A DNA stretch of 64,000 nucleotides from Paucibacter sp. KBW04 (GTDB lineage: Bacteria > Pseudomonadota > Gammaproteobacteria > Burkholderiales > Burkholderiaceae_C), in contig NZ_QAJN01000007.1 of assembly GCF_003852425.1 (NCBI RefSeq), forward strand, positions 324,473 through 388,472. Reading direction: 5' to 3'. Position numbers and translations under genes: made by a program. Every line of letters begins with the position of its first letter. The stretch's first letter is position 1. The notes beneath the pieces were generated by a model. The model was not told the DNA's origin. It worked only from the letters and a program-made list of their open reading frames with translations, and ran no database searches. Positions 54,519 through 63,870 of the stretch are shown here, piece after piece.

Positions 54519-56710
54519 GCGATCTGCTCCTGATGAGGCGGCATAACAACCGGGGAGCAGGTGTCCGAACGCCGCCGCATCGAACGGGCCACCAGGCCCA
54601 GCATCCCCACAATCATCAACATCCAGCTGGCCGGCTCAGGCACGGCCAAGACCCAGATTTCCCCACTGCTGTAGAGGCGAGAGAAATCCAGCACCGTGCC
54701 CGCATCATGGGCAAACTCACTGGCGTCCAGCAGGGAAAAGCTGCCGCTGCTGCTGCCCCAATCGAAGAGATCAAAGCTCTGCCCCGCGTGCGCGCTGAAG
54801 CCCTGCCAGGACACCAGCTTGAGCGTGCCTCCAAAGCTCAGATGGCCCCCCACGATGTATTTGTCGAAGCTCTGATTGCGCAGGCTTTCATCCACGGTGC
54901 AGGCCAAGGTGCAGGCGCTGGCCCCACCGATCTCGGCCAGATATCGATTGCCCGCACCCAGACTGACACTGCCCTCATCAAGCCCCAAGCCCGGTGAGCC
55001 GCCGATGGACAAGCCGCCTTCATAGAATTTTTGCCCCGTGCCGCTGAACACCGCCCCGTTGCGCTGCAAGACCTGCCCAAAGAAGGTGGCGGAACTGCCT
55101 TGGCTGACCCGCAGCTCAGCGCCGGCCAGCACCTCCACGCTGTCGTTGAAGGTCGTGCTGCTATTGCCCGACATCAGCAGCTGCCCGCCCGCCTGGACTT
55201 GGACCGCGCCCGAGACATTGCTATTGCCATAGCTAAAGCTGAGCCGCCCACCCTGGCTAAGCCCGCCGGAGAAATCCAGATTGCCGTTCTGAACCTGCAT
55301 CTGGCTGCCGGCCCCGCTGCTGAAGGCCGCCGCACTGCTGAAGCTGGCCTGCGCAAAACCATTGCCCTGCAGGCGCAGCACACCGTTGTGCGCAACCGCG
55401 CCGCCGCTCAAGTTCATGGACTCGCCAACGCCCACTTGCACCAGCGCCCCTGACTGCACCGTCAGCCCACCCTCCAGACGCCCACTGCCGCTGAGCACAG
55501 CGCCAGCATTCAAGGTCGTACCTGCCAGGCTGCGAGTGCTGCCGCCATTCAAGCGGAACAGCAGCTGATGGCCTGCCGCCGCCCCGAGCACGAGGCTGTT
55601 GGCGCGACCGTCGGCAGCGCCCAAAATCGTCGCGCTCTCGGTCCCGCCATAGATCACCACGTCCTGCGTTTGCCCTGGCGCATGGCCGAGCGAACCCAAA
55701 CCCGAGTAGTTCCAATGGGAGGCGTCATCCCAGCGCCCATCGCCTCCTTGCCAATCGGGATGCAGGGCGATCACGAGCGCCTGCTGCTGCCCATTGAAGC
55801 TGCCGTTGACCAGCACCTGGTCCGAGGCCGTGATGCCCACCACCGTGCTCAAGTTCCAAGCCGCGGGCGCCAAGGTATTGAGTTGGGCGACGGTGTTGCC
55901 GCCATTGGTCCAAATCACCGCACCGGCACTGGACCACCCGCCCACCACCCCGTTGCTGCTGACTGCCGTGGCCTGGGTTCCGCCGGCCAGGGTGGCCAAG
56001 CCCCGCATCTGGCCATCGTTATAGACAAAGGCCCGGTTGCTGCCATCGGCCTGGGTGGAGGTGCCCACGATCAGGCCAGCATTGTTGATGGCCGTCGCCG
56101 CGCTGAGGTTGCCACCCAAGGTGCCAAGGTTGCGCATCTGGCCGTGCTCGTAGACAAAGGCCCGGGTGTACAAATCGCCCGGCAACCTGGACTGGCCCAC
56201 CACCACACCCTGATCATTGAGAGCCGCCGCAGCGAAATTGCCGCTGCCCCCCAAAGTGGGCAGGTTGGTGAAATTGCCACTGCGCTCATACAAACGCATG
56301 GCTGACCCATACATGGCCAGCACCGAGCCCTGAGCATTGATGGCGATGGGCGACAAGCCTTCGGGCCCGATGCTACGCACAGCGCCGGCCTCATACACAA
56401 AGGTGTTCAGCCCCATATAGCCCGTGATCAGCCCATTGGAGGCGATGCCTATGGCGCCGCTTTCTTGCCCTGCCAAGGTGGGCAACTCGCTCATGCCGGC
56501 GGCAGCTGAATAGACAAAAGCCCGGTAATCCCCCGAGGCACGGCGGGCGATGCCGACCACCTGGCCCGCATCATTCATGCCCTGGGCCTGAACAAAGCCA
56601 CCCCCAAGATCGCCAAGCGGGGTAAGGCTGTAGCGCGGCTGGGCCAGGGCTGGGTGCAAGAAGCCGGCGGCCGCGAGAACCACCATCCATTGATTGAGCT
56701 TGAACTGCAT
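54515..56710 (-). CDS. large PEP-CTERM protein with HAF repeats
   Basis: Secreted protein of 731 residues. After the signal peptide (VVLAAAGFLHPALAQ) the N-terminal ~300 residues hold repeated extracellular HAF units, recognisable as repeats of AFVY followed by M-x-x-L-x-T-L-x-G. Beyond that come autotransporter-passenger-like beta-solenoid repeats. The C-terminus carries VPEPASW, a hydrophobic helix and an Arg cluster, the PEP-CTERM signal, but with about 20 extra residues after it. Likely a surface or matrix protein sorted by exosortase. Coupled to the smaller PEP-CTERM gene downstream. Confidence 0.88.
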   Translation of the reverse strand: MQFKLNQWMVVLAAAGFLHPALAQPRYSLTPLGDLGGGFVQAQGMNDAGQVVGIARRASGDYRAFVYSAAAGMSELPTLAGQESGAIGIASNGLITGYMGLNTFVYEAGAVRSIGPEGLSPIAINAQGSVLAMYGSAMRLYERSGNFTNLPTLGGSGNFAAAALNDQGVVVGQSRLPGDLYTRAFVYEHGQMRNLGTLGGNLSAATAINNAGLIVGTSTQADGSNRAFVYNDGQMRGLATLAGGTQATAVSSNGVVGGWSSAGAVIWTNGGNTVAQLNTLAPAAWNLSTVVGITASDQVLVNGSFNGQQQALVIALHPDWQGGDGRWDDASHWNYSGLGSLGHAPGQTQDVVIYGGTESATILGAADGRANSLVLGAAAGHQLLFRLNGGSTRSLAGTTLNAGAVLSGSGRLEGGLTVQSGALVQVGVGESMNLSGGAVAHNGVLRLQGNGFAQASFSSAAAFSSGAGSQMQVQNGNLDFSGGLSQGGRLSFSYGNSNVSGAVQVQAGGQLLMSGNSSTTFNDSVEVLAGAELRVSQGSSATFFGQVLQRNGAVFSGTGQKFYEGGLSIGGSPGLGLDEGSVSLGAGNRYLAEIGGASACTLACTVDESLRNQSFDKYIVGGHLSFGGTLKLVSWQGFSAHAGQSFDLFDWGSSSGSFSLLDASEFAHDAGTVLDFSRLYSSGEIWVLAVPEPASWMLMIVGMLGLVARSMRRRSDTCSPVVMPPHQEQIA

Positions 56711-56940
56711 GAGATCCGTCCTTCAGGCATGTTTTCAAACCAAAATAGATCCAAAAAGGATCCAAAGCAGCGGGACGATACACCCAAGCCTCACCAGCCC
56801 AACCCCCAAGAATGTGGGGGCAGCCGGCGCCATGCCAGGCGCTTGTCGCGACTTTTGGCACTCATTTGGCTGCGCCCGGCCTTCTACAATTCGCCCATCT
56901 CAGGCCCCACTCTTTTCAAGCCAGCGACAAGCCCCCCCCC

Positions 56941-57693
56941 ATGACCCCAGACGATGTGTTCGCCCAGCTGAAGCTGGACGCCAAAAGCTCCCAGCCCTAT
57001 TACCAGCAGCTGCAGCAGCAATTGCTGGCTTTGATCGGCTCCGGCGCTTTGGGGCCGGGCCGCAGCCTGCCGGCCGAACGGGTGCTGGCAGAGCAATTGC
57101 AAGTCAGCCGCAACACCATCAAGCGCTGTTACGACGCCTTGCGCGAGGCCCAGACCCTGGGCAGCGCCGGCCGTGGCGGCACCATGGTGCGCGAGACCCC
57201 CAGGGTCAGCCCGGTGATGGGCCGCATCAAGGGCTTTACCGAAGAAATGCATGAGCTGGGCATGACGCCCAGCACCCGTGTGCTGGAGCGCCGCGTGCTG
57301 CAAGACCGCACCATCGCCTCGGTCTTCGGCCGCCCGGCGGCAGCGAGTTTTCTAAAACTGGTGCGCCTGCGCCTGGCCGATGAGCAGCCCATGTCCCGCG
57401 AGGTGGCCTGGTATGACATGAGCTTGGCGCCCGCCTTGGCCGACTGGGACGGCCATGGCTCCATCTACCTCTTCCTGGCCGACCGCTGCGGCGTGCAGCT
57501 CAGCCAAGCCGAGCAGACGATTGAGGCGGTGCTGTCCAGCACGGTGGAGGCCGAGGTGTTTGGCTTTCAGACTCCGGCGCCCTGCCTGCTGATCAAGCGT
57601 CACAGCTACAACAGCCACCGCCAGTTGGTGGAGTATGTGGAAGGCACCTTCCGGGGCGACGCCTACGCTTACAAGGTCAAGCTACAGCCCTAG
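56941..57693 (+). CDS. GntR-family regulator, HutC/UTRA type
   Basis: Transcription factor of 250 residues. N-terminal GntR winged HTH about 17-82 (YYQQLQQQLLALIGSGALGPGRSLPAERVLAEQLQVSRNTIKRCYD) and a C-terminal UTRA ligand-binding domain about 100-248. Starts at ATG 56941 directly after a run of C; the frame open upstream is not used. UTRA domains bind sugars, amino sugars or histidine-pathway metabolites. It is convergent with a PfkB-type sugar kinase whose end overlaps it by 12 bp, which suggests, without proving, a sugar-related effector. Confidence 0.9.
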   Translation: MTPDDVFAQLKLDAKSSQPYYQQLQQQLLALIGSGALGPGRSLPAERVLAEQLQVSRNTIKRCYDALREAQTLGSAGRGGTMVRETPRVSPVMGRIKGFTEEMHELGMTPSTRVLERRVLQDRTIASVFGRPAAASFLKLVRLRLADEQPMSREVAWYDMSLAPALADWDGHGSIYLFLADRCGVQLSQAEQTIEAVLSSTVEAEVFGFQTPAPCLLIKRHSYNSHRQLVEYVEGTFRGDAYAYKVKLQP

Positions 57694-58620
57694 GAACTCG
57701 CGCAAAGCGGCGTCCCTGGGCAGGGCATCCAGCACCCCGGTCTGCATACACATCAAGGCGCCACAGGCATTGGCCACGCGCAAGCTGCTCGCCAGCTCCT
57801 GGCCGCTCAGCAGCTGGGTGATCAAGCCGGCGGCAAAGGCATCGCCCGCCCCCATGCTGTCTTGCACCGCCACCGCGAAGCCTGGCACCGCCAGCGGCGG
57901 CTGATCGCGCCGCAAGGCCACCGAACCCAGGGCGCCCAAGGTCACCACCAAGAGCTGGCCCTCGGGCCAGCGCGGCCACAAGGCCTGGGCGGCAGCGTCC
58001 AAACTGCTTGCGCAATCGGACAGGCAGGCCTGGCTAGGCAGCTGCCAGGCCAAGAGCTCCGCAGCCTCCACCTCGTTGACCAGCAAGACCTGGGTCAGGG
58101 CCAGCAAATCCGATGGAATGGGCCGGTAGGGCGAGGGGTTCAGAAACGTCAAACGCTGGTGTCTGGCCGCGATCTCAAACACACGCCGCACAGCGCTGAG
58201 CGAGGTTTCAAACTGGCCGTAGACCGCATCGGCCCTGGCAATCTCCTCGGCCGCCGCATCGGCATGCTGGGGCTCCAGCAGCAGATTGGGACCCAGGCAA
58301 ACGGCGATGCTGTTGCGCCCCTGGGCATCGATCAGACCGCAGCCATGGCCCGAGCTATCAGCCAAGCGATGAATATGGTCGGCGGCAATGCCCTCTTGGT
58401 CTAACAGCGATAGCAAGCGCTCACCTGCCGCATCGCGACCTATGCCCAGCAGCGCGACCACCTTGGCGCCCAGGCGGCGCGCGCCGATCGCCACATTCAG
58501 CCCCTTGCCACCCGGCTCGGCCGCAAAGCCCTGGCTGAGCAGGGTCTCGCCTTCGAGTGGCAATCGCTCAACTCGCCAGCAACAGGCCATCACAAAATTG
58601 GCGGCGATGAACAAGCGCAT
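57682..58620 (-). CDS. PfkB-family carbohydrate kinase
   Basis: Ribokinase-like sugar kinase of 312 residues from ATG 58620 behind GGAG. The PfkB N-terminal signature is GGKGLNVAIGARRLGAKV (about 38-55) and the C-terminal one DSMGAGDAFAAGLI (about 255-268), where the second Asp is the catalytic base. ATP-dependent phosphorylation of a sugar or nucleoside hydroxymethyl group is expected; the exact sugar (ribose-like is most common) is not evident. It is overlapped at its end by the convergent GntR gene. Confidence 0.9.
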   Translation of the reverse strand: MRLFIAANFVMACCWRVERLPLEGETLLSQGFAAEPGGKGLNVAIGARRLGAKVVALLGIGRDAAGERLLSLLDQEGIAADHIHRLADSSGHGCGLIDAQGRNSIAVCLGPNLLLEPQHADAAAEEIARADAVYGQFETSLSAVRRVFEIAARHQRLTFLNPSPYRPIPSDLLALTQVLLVNEVEAAELLAWQLPSQACLSDCASSLDAAAQALWPRWPEGQLLVVTLGALGSVALRRDQPPLAVPGFAVAVQDSMGAGDAFAAGLITQLLSGQELASSLRVANACGALMCMQTGVLDALPRDAALREFLGL

Positions 58621-58640
58621 GGCGGGCTCCGACGTGTTGG

Positions 58641-60035
58641 CTATTTGCCAATGCAAAATTTGCTGAAGATTTCCCCCAGCAAATCATCGGCGCTGAAGCT
58701 GCCGGTGATCTCGCCCAAGGCGTCGTGGGAGAGGCGCAACTCCTCGGCCAAGAGGTCCAGGGCCGGCGGCTCTTGGGTGGCCACGGCCAGCGCCAGGGCC
58801 AGGTGTTCGCGGGTGCGCTTCAAGGCCTGGACATGGCGCTCGCGAGCGATGAACAGGCCCTCGGGCGTGGCATGCCAGCCCGCATGTTGCAGCAAAGCCT
58901 GGCGCAAGGTCTGCAAGCCGGCACCGGTCTTGGCCGAGAGCTTGAGGGCGTCGGCAGGCAAGACCTGACCCTCGGGTAGTTGCTGAGAAGCATCCGCCTT
59001 GTTGAAGATTTGCAAGATGCGGGCCGGGTCGACGTCGCTCAGGCGGGCGCGGATCTCGGCGTCCTCGGCCTCGTAGTCGGCCTGGCCCACGCGGGTGAGG
59101 TCGTGCAGAAACAGCACGACATCGGCATCGGCAATCGCGTCCCAGCTGCGCGCCACGCCGATGCGCTCGACCTCGTCGGTGGCCTCGCGCAAACCGGCCG
59201 TGTCGCTGATGTGCAGGGGCACGCCCTCGATCTGAATCGTCTGGCTGACCTTGTCGCGGGTGGTGCCGGGGATGGCGGTGACGATGGCCAGCTCAGCCCC
59301 GGCCAGGGCATTGAGCAGCGAACTCTTGCCCACATTGGGTTGACCGGCCAGTACGACCTTGATGCCTTCACGTAACAAGGCACCTTGACGGGTGCGGTCC
59401 AGCACCGCCTCCAGCCGCGCCTGCAGACGAGCCAGGCGACCCAGAGCGTCGGCCTGTTGCAAGAAGTCGATCTCTTCCTCGGGGAAATCCAGCGTCGCTT
59501 CGACCAGCATGCGCAGCTTGATCAAGGCATCGCGCAATTCACCCACCTCGCTGGACAGCGCACCGGCCAGGGCACGGCTGGCACTGCGGGCCGCCGCTTC
59601 GGTGCTCGCGTCGATCAAATCACTCACCGCCTCGGCCTGGGCCAAGTCCAGCTTGCCGTTCAGAAAGGCACGCTGGGTGAATTCGCCAGGCTCGGCCAGG
59701 CGCAGGCGCAGATTCAGCGCTGCCCCCAACTCCATGCAGCGCGCCAGCAGCAGTTGCAGCACCACCGGGCCGCCGTGAGCCTGCAACTCCAACACATGCT
59801 CGCCGGTATAGGAATGCGGCGCCGGGAAGAGCAGGGCCAGGCCTTGGTCTATGGCTTCGCCGCTGGCGGCCTTGAAGGGCAGATAGGTCGCCTCACGCGG
59901 CTTCAAGTCGCGGCCACAGATAGCTTGCACGAAGGGGGTCAGGTCTTGCGGGGAGGAGACTCGCACGATACCCACGGCTCCGCGTCCGGGTGCGGTGGCA
60001 ATGGCGGCGATGGGGTCTTGATGGCGGGAGAGCAT
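58641..60035 (-). CDS. mnmE: tRNA uridine-5-carboxymethylaminomethyl modification GTPase
   Basis: MnmE (TrmE) with MnmG modifies U34 of certain tRNAs. 464 residues, start at [25 protein letters not shown]; the frame opens 48 bases earlier but the conserved start is this ATG. N-terminal THF-binding domain about 1-120, helical domain, then the G domain with P-loop [14 protein letters not shown] (about 225), G3 DTAGLR and G4 region NKAD. C-terminal CIGK with its Cys is present. No neighbouring mnmG; a minus-strand terminator lies about 240 bp upstream. Confidence 0.96.
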   Translation of the reverse strand: MLSRHQDPIAAIATAPGRGAVGIVRVSSPQDLTPFVQAICGRDLKPREATYLPFKAASGEAIDQGLALLFPAPHSYTGEHVLELQAHGGPVVLQLLLARCMELGAALNLRLRLAEPGEFTQRAFLNGKLDLAQAEAVSDLIDASTEAAARSASRALAGALSSEVGELRDALIKLRMLVEATLDFPEEEIDFLQQADALGRLARLQARLEAVLDRTRQGALLREGIKVVLAGQPNVGKSSLLNALAGAELAIVTAIPGTTRDKVSQTIQIEGVPLHISDTAGLREATDEVERIGVARSWDAIADADVVLFLHDLTRVGQADYEAEDAEIRARLSDVDPARILQIFNKADASQQLPEGQVLPADALKLSAKTGAGLQTLRQALLQHAGWHATPEGLFIARERHVQALKRTREHLALALAVATQEPPALDLLAEELRLSHDALGEITGSFSADDLLGEIFSKFCIGK

Positions 60036-60534
60036 GGGGGGATTTTCCGCGATTGCGCCAAGCTCAGCTTCAGCCCGCCCCAAAACAAAACTCGCTGAGC
60101 CTGCGGGTGCGCAGAGTCAACGAGTTGGCAGATGGCGCGGGGGAGGCAGAGGCCTAGCGCTCGCATGAGCCTGGGCCGGGTGCCTTTCACAAACCCGGCT
60201 CTGCTGTGTCGCTTCGGCCCGGTTGCGATTCTCTGCCCCGCATGGGACGGATTTAAGTCGAGATCTCTAAAACAAAAAAGCCCCCCAAGCGGGGGTAGGA
60301 GGTCTGCGCCAGGTGGCTTTGTGATTTTGTGCCGGATCGACTCGGATCCTGCTTTCCAGACGGAACGACAAAGCGATGCTGGCCCGCCCAACCTCAATCT
60401 CGTTGTCGGCTGAGGTGAATTCTGACGCCCCGCGTTGTGCGTAGGCGTCACGACCCTGGGGTTCATTGAGGAGCGACCCAGTCTCACGGCATGATGCGCT
60501 CCGCCCAACGAACTCATGCAGGATAGGATCTGTT
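60036..60534. other. intergenic region of 499 bp upstream of mnmE and the ECF sigma gene
   Basis: No ORF looks real. It contains a clear minus-strand terminator at 60272-60296 with no minus-strand protein gene upstream of it, so a short untranslated transcript may start in the right half. GACGCC/GGCGTC arms around 60424-60450 could form a hairpin. No tRNA fold was found. Confidence 0.5.
60272..60296 (-). terminator. minus-strand rho-independent terminator without an obvious gene
   Basis: On the minus strand, ACCCCCGC at 60296-60289 is followed after a TTGG loop by GGGGGC and a run of T (60279-60272). It points toward mnmE, but its upstream sequence on that strand lacks a protein gene. Confidence 0.75.
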
Positions 60535-61053
60535 TTGACTCGAGAAGAATTGCAGGCCAGCCCCTTGCTGGAGGAGGCGCTGTACCGGGATCTCAAAACC
60601 CTGGCGCGTCAGCGTTTGCGGCGCAGCGGCCCCATGACGCTGCTGGATACCACCGCCCTGGTGCATGAGAGCTGGTTTCGCCTCTCGCGCCGGGCCGATT
60701 GGGTTGCCATGGGCCGCGAGCACTTCATGGGCTATGCGGCTTCGGCCATGCGCTCGCTGGTGGTTGACTACGCGCGCGCCCGGCAAGCTGCCATACGCGG
60801 CGGGCAGGCCACCCACCTTGAGTTCGATGAGCTGCCGACCCTGGCCCACCGCGATGAGGAATACCTCGCCGTGCACGAAGCACTGCTCGATCTGGAGCGC
60901 AGCGACCCCGCCTTGGCTCGCTTGGTGGAGCTGCGCTTTTTCGTCGGGCTGGAAGAAACCGAATGCGCGGAATTGCTGGGCGTGGCCCGCCGCACCGTGC
61001 AGCGCGATTGGCAAAAGGCACGAGCCCTACTCTGGACCCTGTTGACCCCATGA
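60535..61053 (+). CDS. ECF sigma factor (ECF-X4/TIGR02999-like)
   Basis: Sigma-70-family ECF factor of 172 residues. Region 2: LEEALYRDLKTLARQRLRRSG and HESWFRLSRRADW to MRSLVVDYARAR. Region 4 (about 115-168): FVGLEETECAELLGVARRTVQRDWQKAR, an HTH. The start is taken as TTG 60535 because AGGATAGG precedes it; the frame opens at 60466. It is coupled by ATGA to a Ser/Thr kinase, a known ECF-kinase pairing in which phosphorylation is thought to control the sigma factor. No anti-sigma gene present. Confidence 0.9.
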   Translation: MTREELQASPLLEEALYRDLKTLARQRLRRSGPMTLLDTTALVHESWFRLSRRADWVAMGREHFMGYAASAMRSLVVDYARARQAAIRGGQATHLEFDELPTLAHRDEEYLAVHEALLDLERSDPALARLVELRFFVGLEETECAELLGVARRTVQRDWQKARALLWTLLTP

Positions 61054-63737
61054 ACGCACCGATGCTGCAACACTGGGCCGAGATCGAGCCTTTGCTGAAT
61101 GAGCTCTTAGCTCTGCCGGAGGCCGAGCGGGCCGCATTTCTGAATGACTTGCCCACGGACAAACAAGTTTGGCGCGACACCTTGGAGCAGCTGATGCGCG
61201 CCGACGCCGCGGCCGATGCCGCCGGCTTTCTGGCGCAAGCCGCCAGCTTGCCTCTGGGTGGCACCACGCCCGCGCAAAGGCCTGATGCTTGGCGGCCCGA
61301 TCAGGTGCTGGGCCCTTGGCAATTGATCCGTGAGTTGGGTCGCGGTGGCATGGCCAGCGTCTGGCTGGCGCGTCCGGCGCAAGGTGAGTTCCAACGCGAG
61401 GTGGCGCTCAAACTCCCGCACAGCCCGACGCCCCATCTGGCCGAACGATTCAGGCGCGAGCGCGATGTGCTGGCGCGACTGAATCATCCTGGCATCGCAC
61501 GCTTGTTCGATGCCGGCGTCACCCCTGAAGGCCTGCCCTGGCTGGCGATGGAGCATGTGCAAGGCCAGGAACTGCTGAGCTGGTGCCAGACCCAGCGATC
61601 CTCGGTCAGGCAAGACCTGACCCTGCTATTGCAGATCTGCGATGCCCTTCAGTACGCGCATGGCCAGTTGGTGGTGCATCGCGACATCAAGCCTGCCAAT
61701 GTGCTGGTACAGACCGATGGTCAGGCCAAGCTCTTGGACTTCGGCATTGCACGTTTGCTTGAAGCCCCCGACGAGCTCGAGCAGACCGCGCTGACCCAGC
61801 TGGGCCAACGCCCCATGACGCCGGAATACGCCTCGCCCGAGCAGGTGCGCGGCGAAGCGCCGGGTGTGGCATCTGACGTTTACGCGCTGGGCGTGCTGGC
61901 TTACCGCCTGCTCAGTGGCCAAAGCCCTTATGTCGGCGCCGTCGCCCAGCACCGCCATGCGCTAGAGCAGGCGATTCTGGAATTCCGCCCACCACCGCCC
62001 TCACAACAGGCGCAAGACCCGGCACGCCGCAAGGCCCTGCGCGGTGACCTGGACACGATTGTGCTGAAGGCCTTGGCCAAAGACGCCGGCCAGCGCTACG
62101 CCACCGCGGAAGCCTTGGCCACCGATTTGCGCCGGCATTTGGATGGCAAGCCGGTATTGGCCCGAGCACCGTCCTGGCGCTATGTGGCGGGGCGCTTTGT
62201 GCGGCGGCATCGGTTCGGCGTGGCAGCCAGTGCACTGGCCGTGCTGGCCTTGCTGGGATCCACGGCCTGGGCCTTGCGATCCGCCAGCCTCGCGCGGCAG
62301 GAGGCTGCTCGCTCGGATGCCATGTACGGCTTTGTGGTGGGCCTTTTCAATCCGAACAATTCGCCACAGCCAGATATTCGAGAACGCGAAATGCCGGTGC
62401 GGCAACTGATTGAACGCGGGGCCCAGCGCGTGCTCGACACGCTGCAAGACCAGCCCCAAACCCGCGCCCGCCTGCTGTCGGATTTGTCCACCCTGACCCA
62501 GCAGCTCGGACTTAATGCGCTCGCAAAGCAGCTTGCCGCTGAACGCGTACGCATGGCGCTGCAGACGAATGGCCCTAAAAGCGTCGAATATGCAGACGCA
62601 CTGCTGGGCCAGCGCGATGGTTGGGAAGCGCAAGGGCAATACAAGGAAGGCTACGAAGCCGCGCAGCAGGCGCTGGCCATCTATCAAGCGCACAAGGAGC
62701 GTGACCCGATCAAGCTGGCCCGGGCGCACATGACGCTGGGAGGCTTCGGCGCCCGGCTGCACGCCGCAGGTGATGAAGAAATTGCACATCTGCGTCAAGC
62801 TGCGGCCTTGTTGGAGCCCGTCAGTGGCCCCAGCACCCTGGGCACCGTGTATGAGCAACTGATGATCTCCCACCTCAGCCTGGGCCGCACGGAAGAAGCT
62901 TTTCAAGACGCCATGGCTGGCGTCAATGCCAACCGGCGCTTGTGGGGGACGGAGGACTGGAAAACCGGCGCCTCCGAGGATCAGGCCGGTGCCCTAGCCG
63001 CGATGACGCTGCGCCCTGAGCAGGCCCAGTACCTGTTGCAACACGGCATTGACATCATCCGCCGAAGCATGGGGGCTGATGCGCTGCTATTGGCGCGAGG
63101 GGAGGCCAATCTGGCCCAGCTGCTGTTTGCGGGCGAGCACCGCGCCGAGGCCATGCGCCATCTGCAAGAAGCACAACGCATCGCGCAACTGCCCGCGCAC
63201 ACGGAGCAAAAGGCCTTTTCGCTGACCATCGCAGCCACAACACTGGAATTGGCCCAGCGCGCCGAAGACTGGCCGCAACTGCGCCAGGCTTGCAAGCCCT
63301 GGGGCCAGGACGTGCAAGCGCCTCAGCCGACGATGCGCTTGCGCATCATCCAGGCCTGCAGTGCCAGTGCCATCCACGAGCACGATCTAGAACGGGCCGA
63401 GGCCTTGCTGGCACAGGGCCGACTGGTGCTGAGTCAGAGCTTCGCCAAAGTCCCGGCAAAAGGCGCCGTGCTTGCGCTGCGTGCCGGGGAGTTAGCCTGG
63501 GCCCGGGGTGATCGCAAAGCGGCCATTGCCGCGTGGCAAGACTGTTTGAAGCAAGCCGATGACACGGGGCTGGCTTGGCAGGCGCAGGCATGGCGTCGTC
63601 TTGTTCAGGCACAGGCCATGGACCCCGAGATGAGCGCCCGGCTCCACACCTTCCGGCAGCGTTTGCAAAGAGCGGGCGGCTCCCAGTACTACGCGGAGTT
63701 TCTTGCTCTGCTCGATGGCCCAGCCACGCCGGCGTGA
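61050..63737 (+). CDS. membrane serine/threonine protein kinase with TPR-like C-terminus
   Basis: Hanks-type kinase of 895 residues. The kinase domain spans about 88-345: Gly loop LGRGGMASVW, VALKLP with the Lys, the catalytic HRDIKPANVL (about 210-219) and the DFGIARLL Mg motif. The PEYASPEQ activation segment is intact. One transmembrane helix lies at about 388-408 (FGVAASALAVLALLGSTAWAL). The rest is outside the cytoplasm and made of TPR-like helical repeats (LAIYQAHKERDPIKLARAHMTLGG). It overlaps the ECF sigma gene by four bases (ATGA), so the two act as one unit. Confidence 0.93.
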   Translation: MNAPMLQHWAEIEPLLNELLALPEAERAAFLNDLPTDKQVWRDTLEQLMRADAAADAAGFLAQAASLPLGGTTPAQRPDAWRPDQVLGPWQLIRELGRGGMASVWLARPAQGEFQREVALKLPHSPTPHLAERFRRERDVLARLNHPGIARLFDAGVTPEGLPWLAMEHVQGQELLSWCQTQRSSVRQDLTLLLQICDALQYAHGQLVVHRDIKPANVLVQTDGQAKLLDFGIARLLEAPDELEQTALTQLGQRPMTPEYASPEQVRGEAPGVASDVYALGVLAYRLLSGQSPYVGAVAQHRHALEQAILEFRPPPPSQQAQDPARRKALRGDLDTIVLKALAKDAGQRYATAEALATDLRRHLDGKPVLARAPSWRYVAGRFVRRHRFGVAASALAVLALLGSTAWALRSASLARQEAARSDAMYGFVVGLFNPNNSPQPDIREREMPVRQLIERGAQRVLDTLQDQPQTRARLLSDLSTLTQQLGLNALAKQLAAERVRMALQTNGPKSVEYADALLGQRDGWEAQGQYKEGYEAAQQALAIYQAHKERDPIKLARAHMTLGGFGARLHAAGDEEIAHLRQAAALLEPVSGPSTLGTVYEQLMISHLSLGRTEEAFQDAMAGVNANRRLWGTEDWKTGASEDQAGALAAMTLRPEQAQYLLQHGIDIIRRSMGADALLLARGEANLAQLLFAGEHRAEAMRHLQEAQRIAQLPAHTEQKAFSLTIAATTLELAQRAEDWPQLRQACKPWGQDVQAPQPTMRLRIIQACSASAIHEHDLERAEALLAQGRLVLSQSFAKVPAKGAVLALRAGELAWARGDRKAAIAAWQDCLKQADDTGLAWQAQAWRRLVQAQAMDPEMSARLHTFRQRLQRAGGSQYYAEFLALLDGPATPA

Positions 63738-63870
63738 AACAGCTGTGATGCCTTGTCGCTGAAGAAAATTTGCATTGAGGTTTCGAGTCCTGGCGCTTGG
63801 CCACCCGTCTTTCCGTTAAGCAGTCTGAAGCAGGCTCATTCCCGAGCCCGCCACCTTGTAAGGACTTGCG

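Noticed and set aside
60297..60534. tRNA or tmRNA end in the mnmE upstream region
   Set aside because: Some GGATCC/ATCC pairing resembles a T arm, but no cloverleaf or CCA-adjacent acceptor stem can be drawn.
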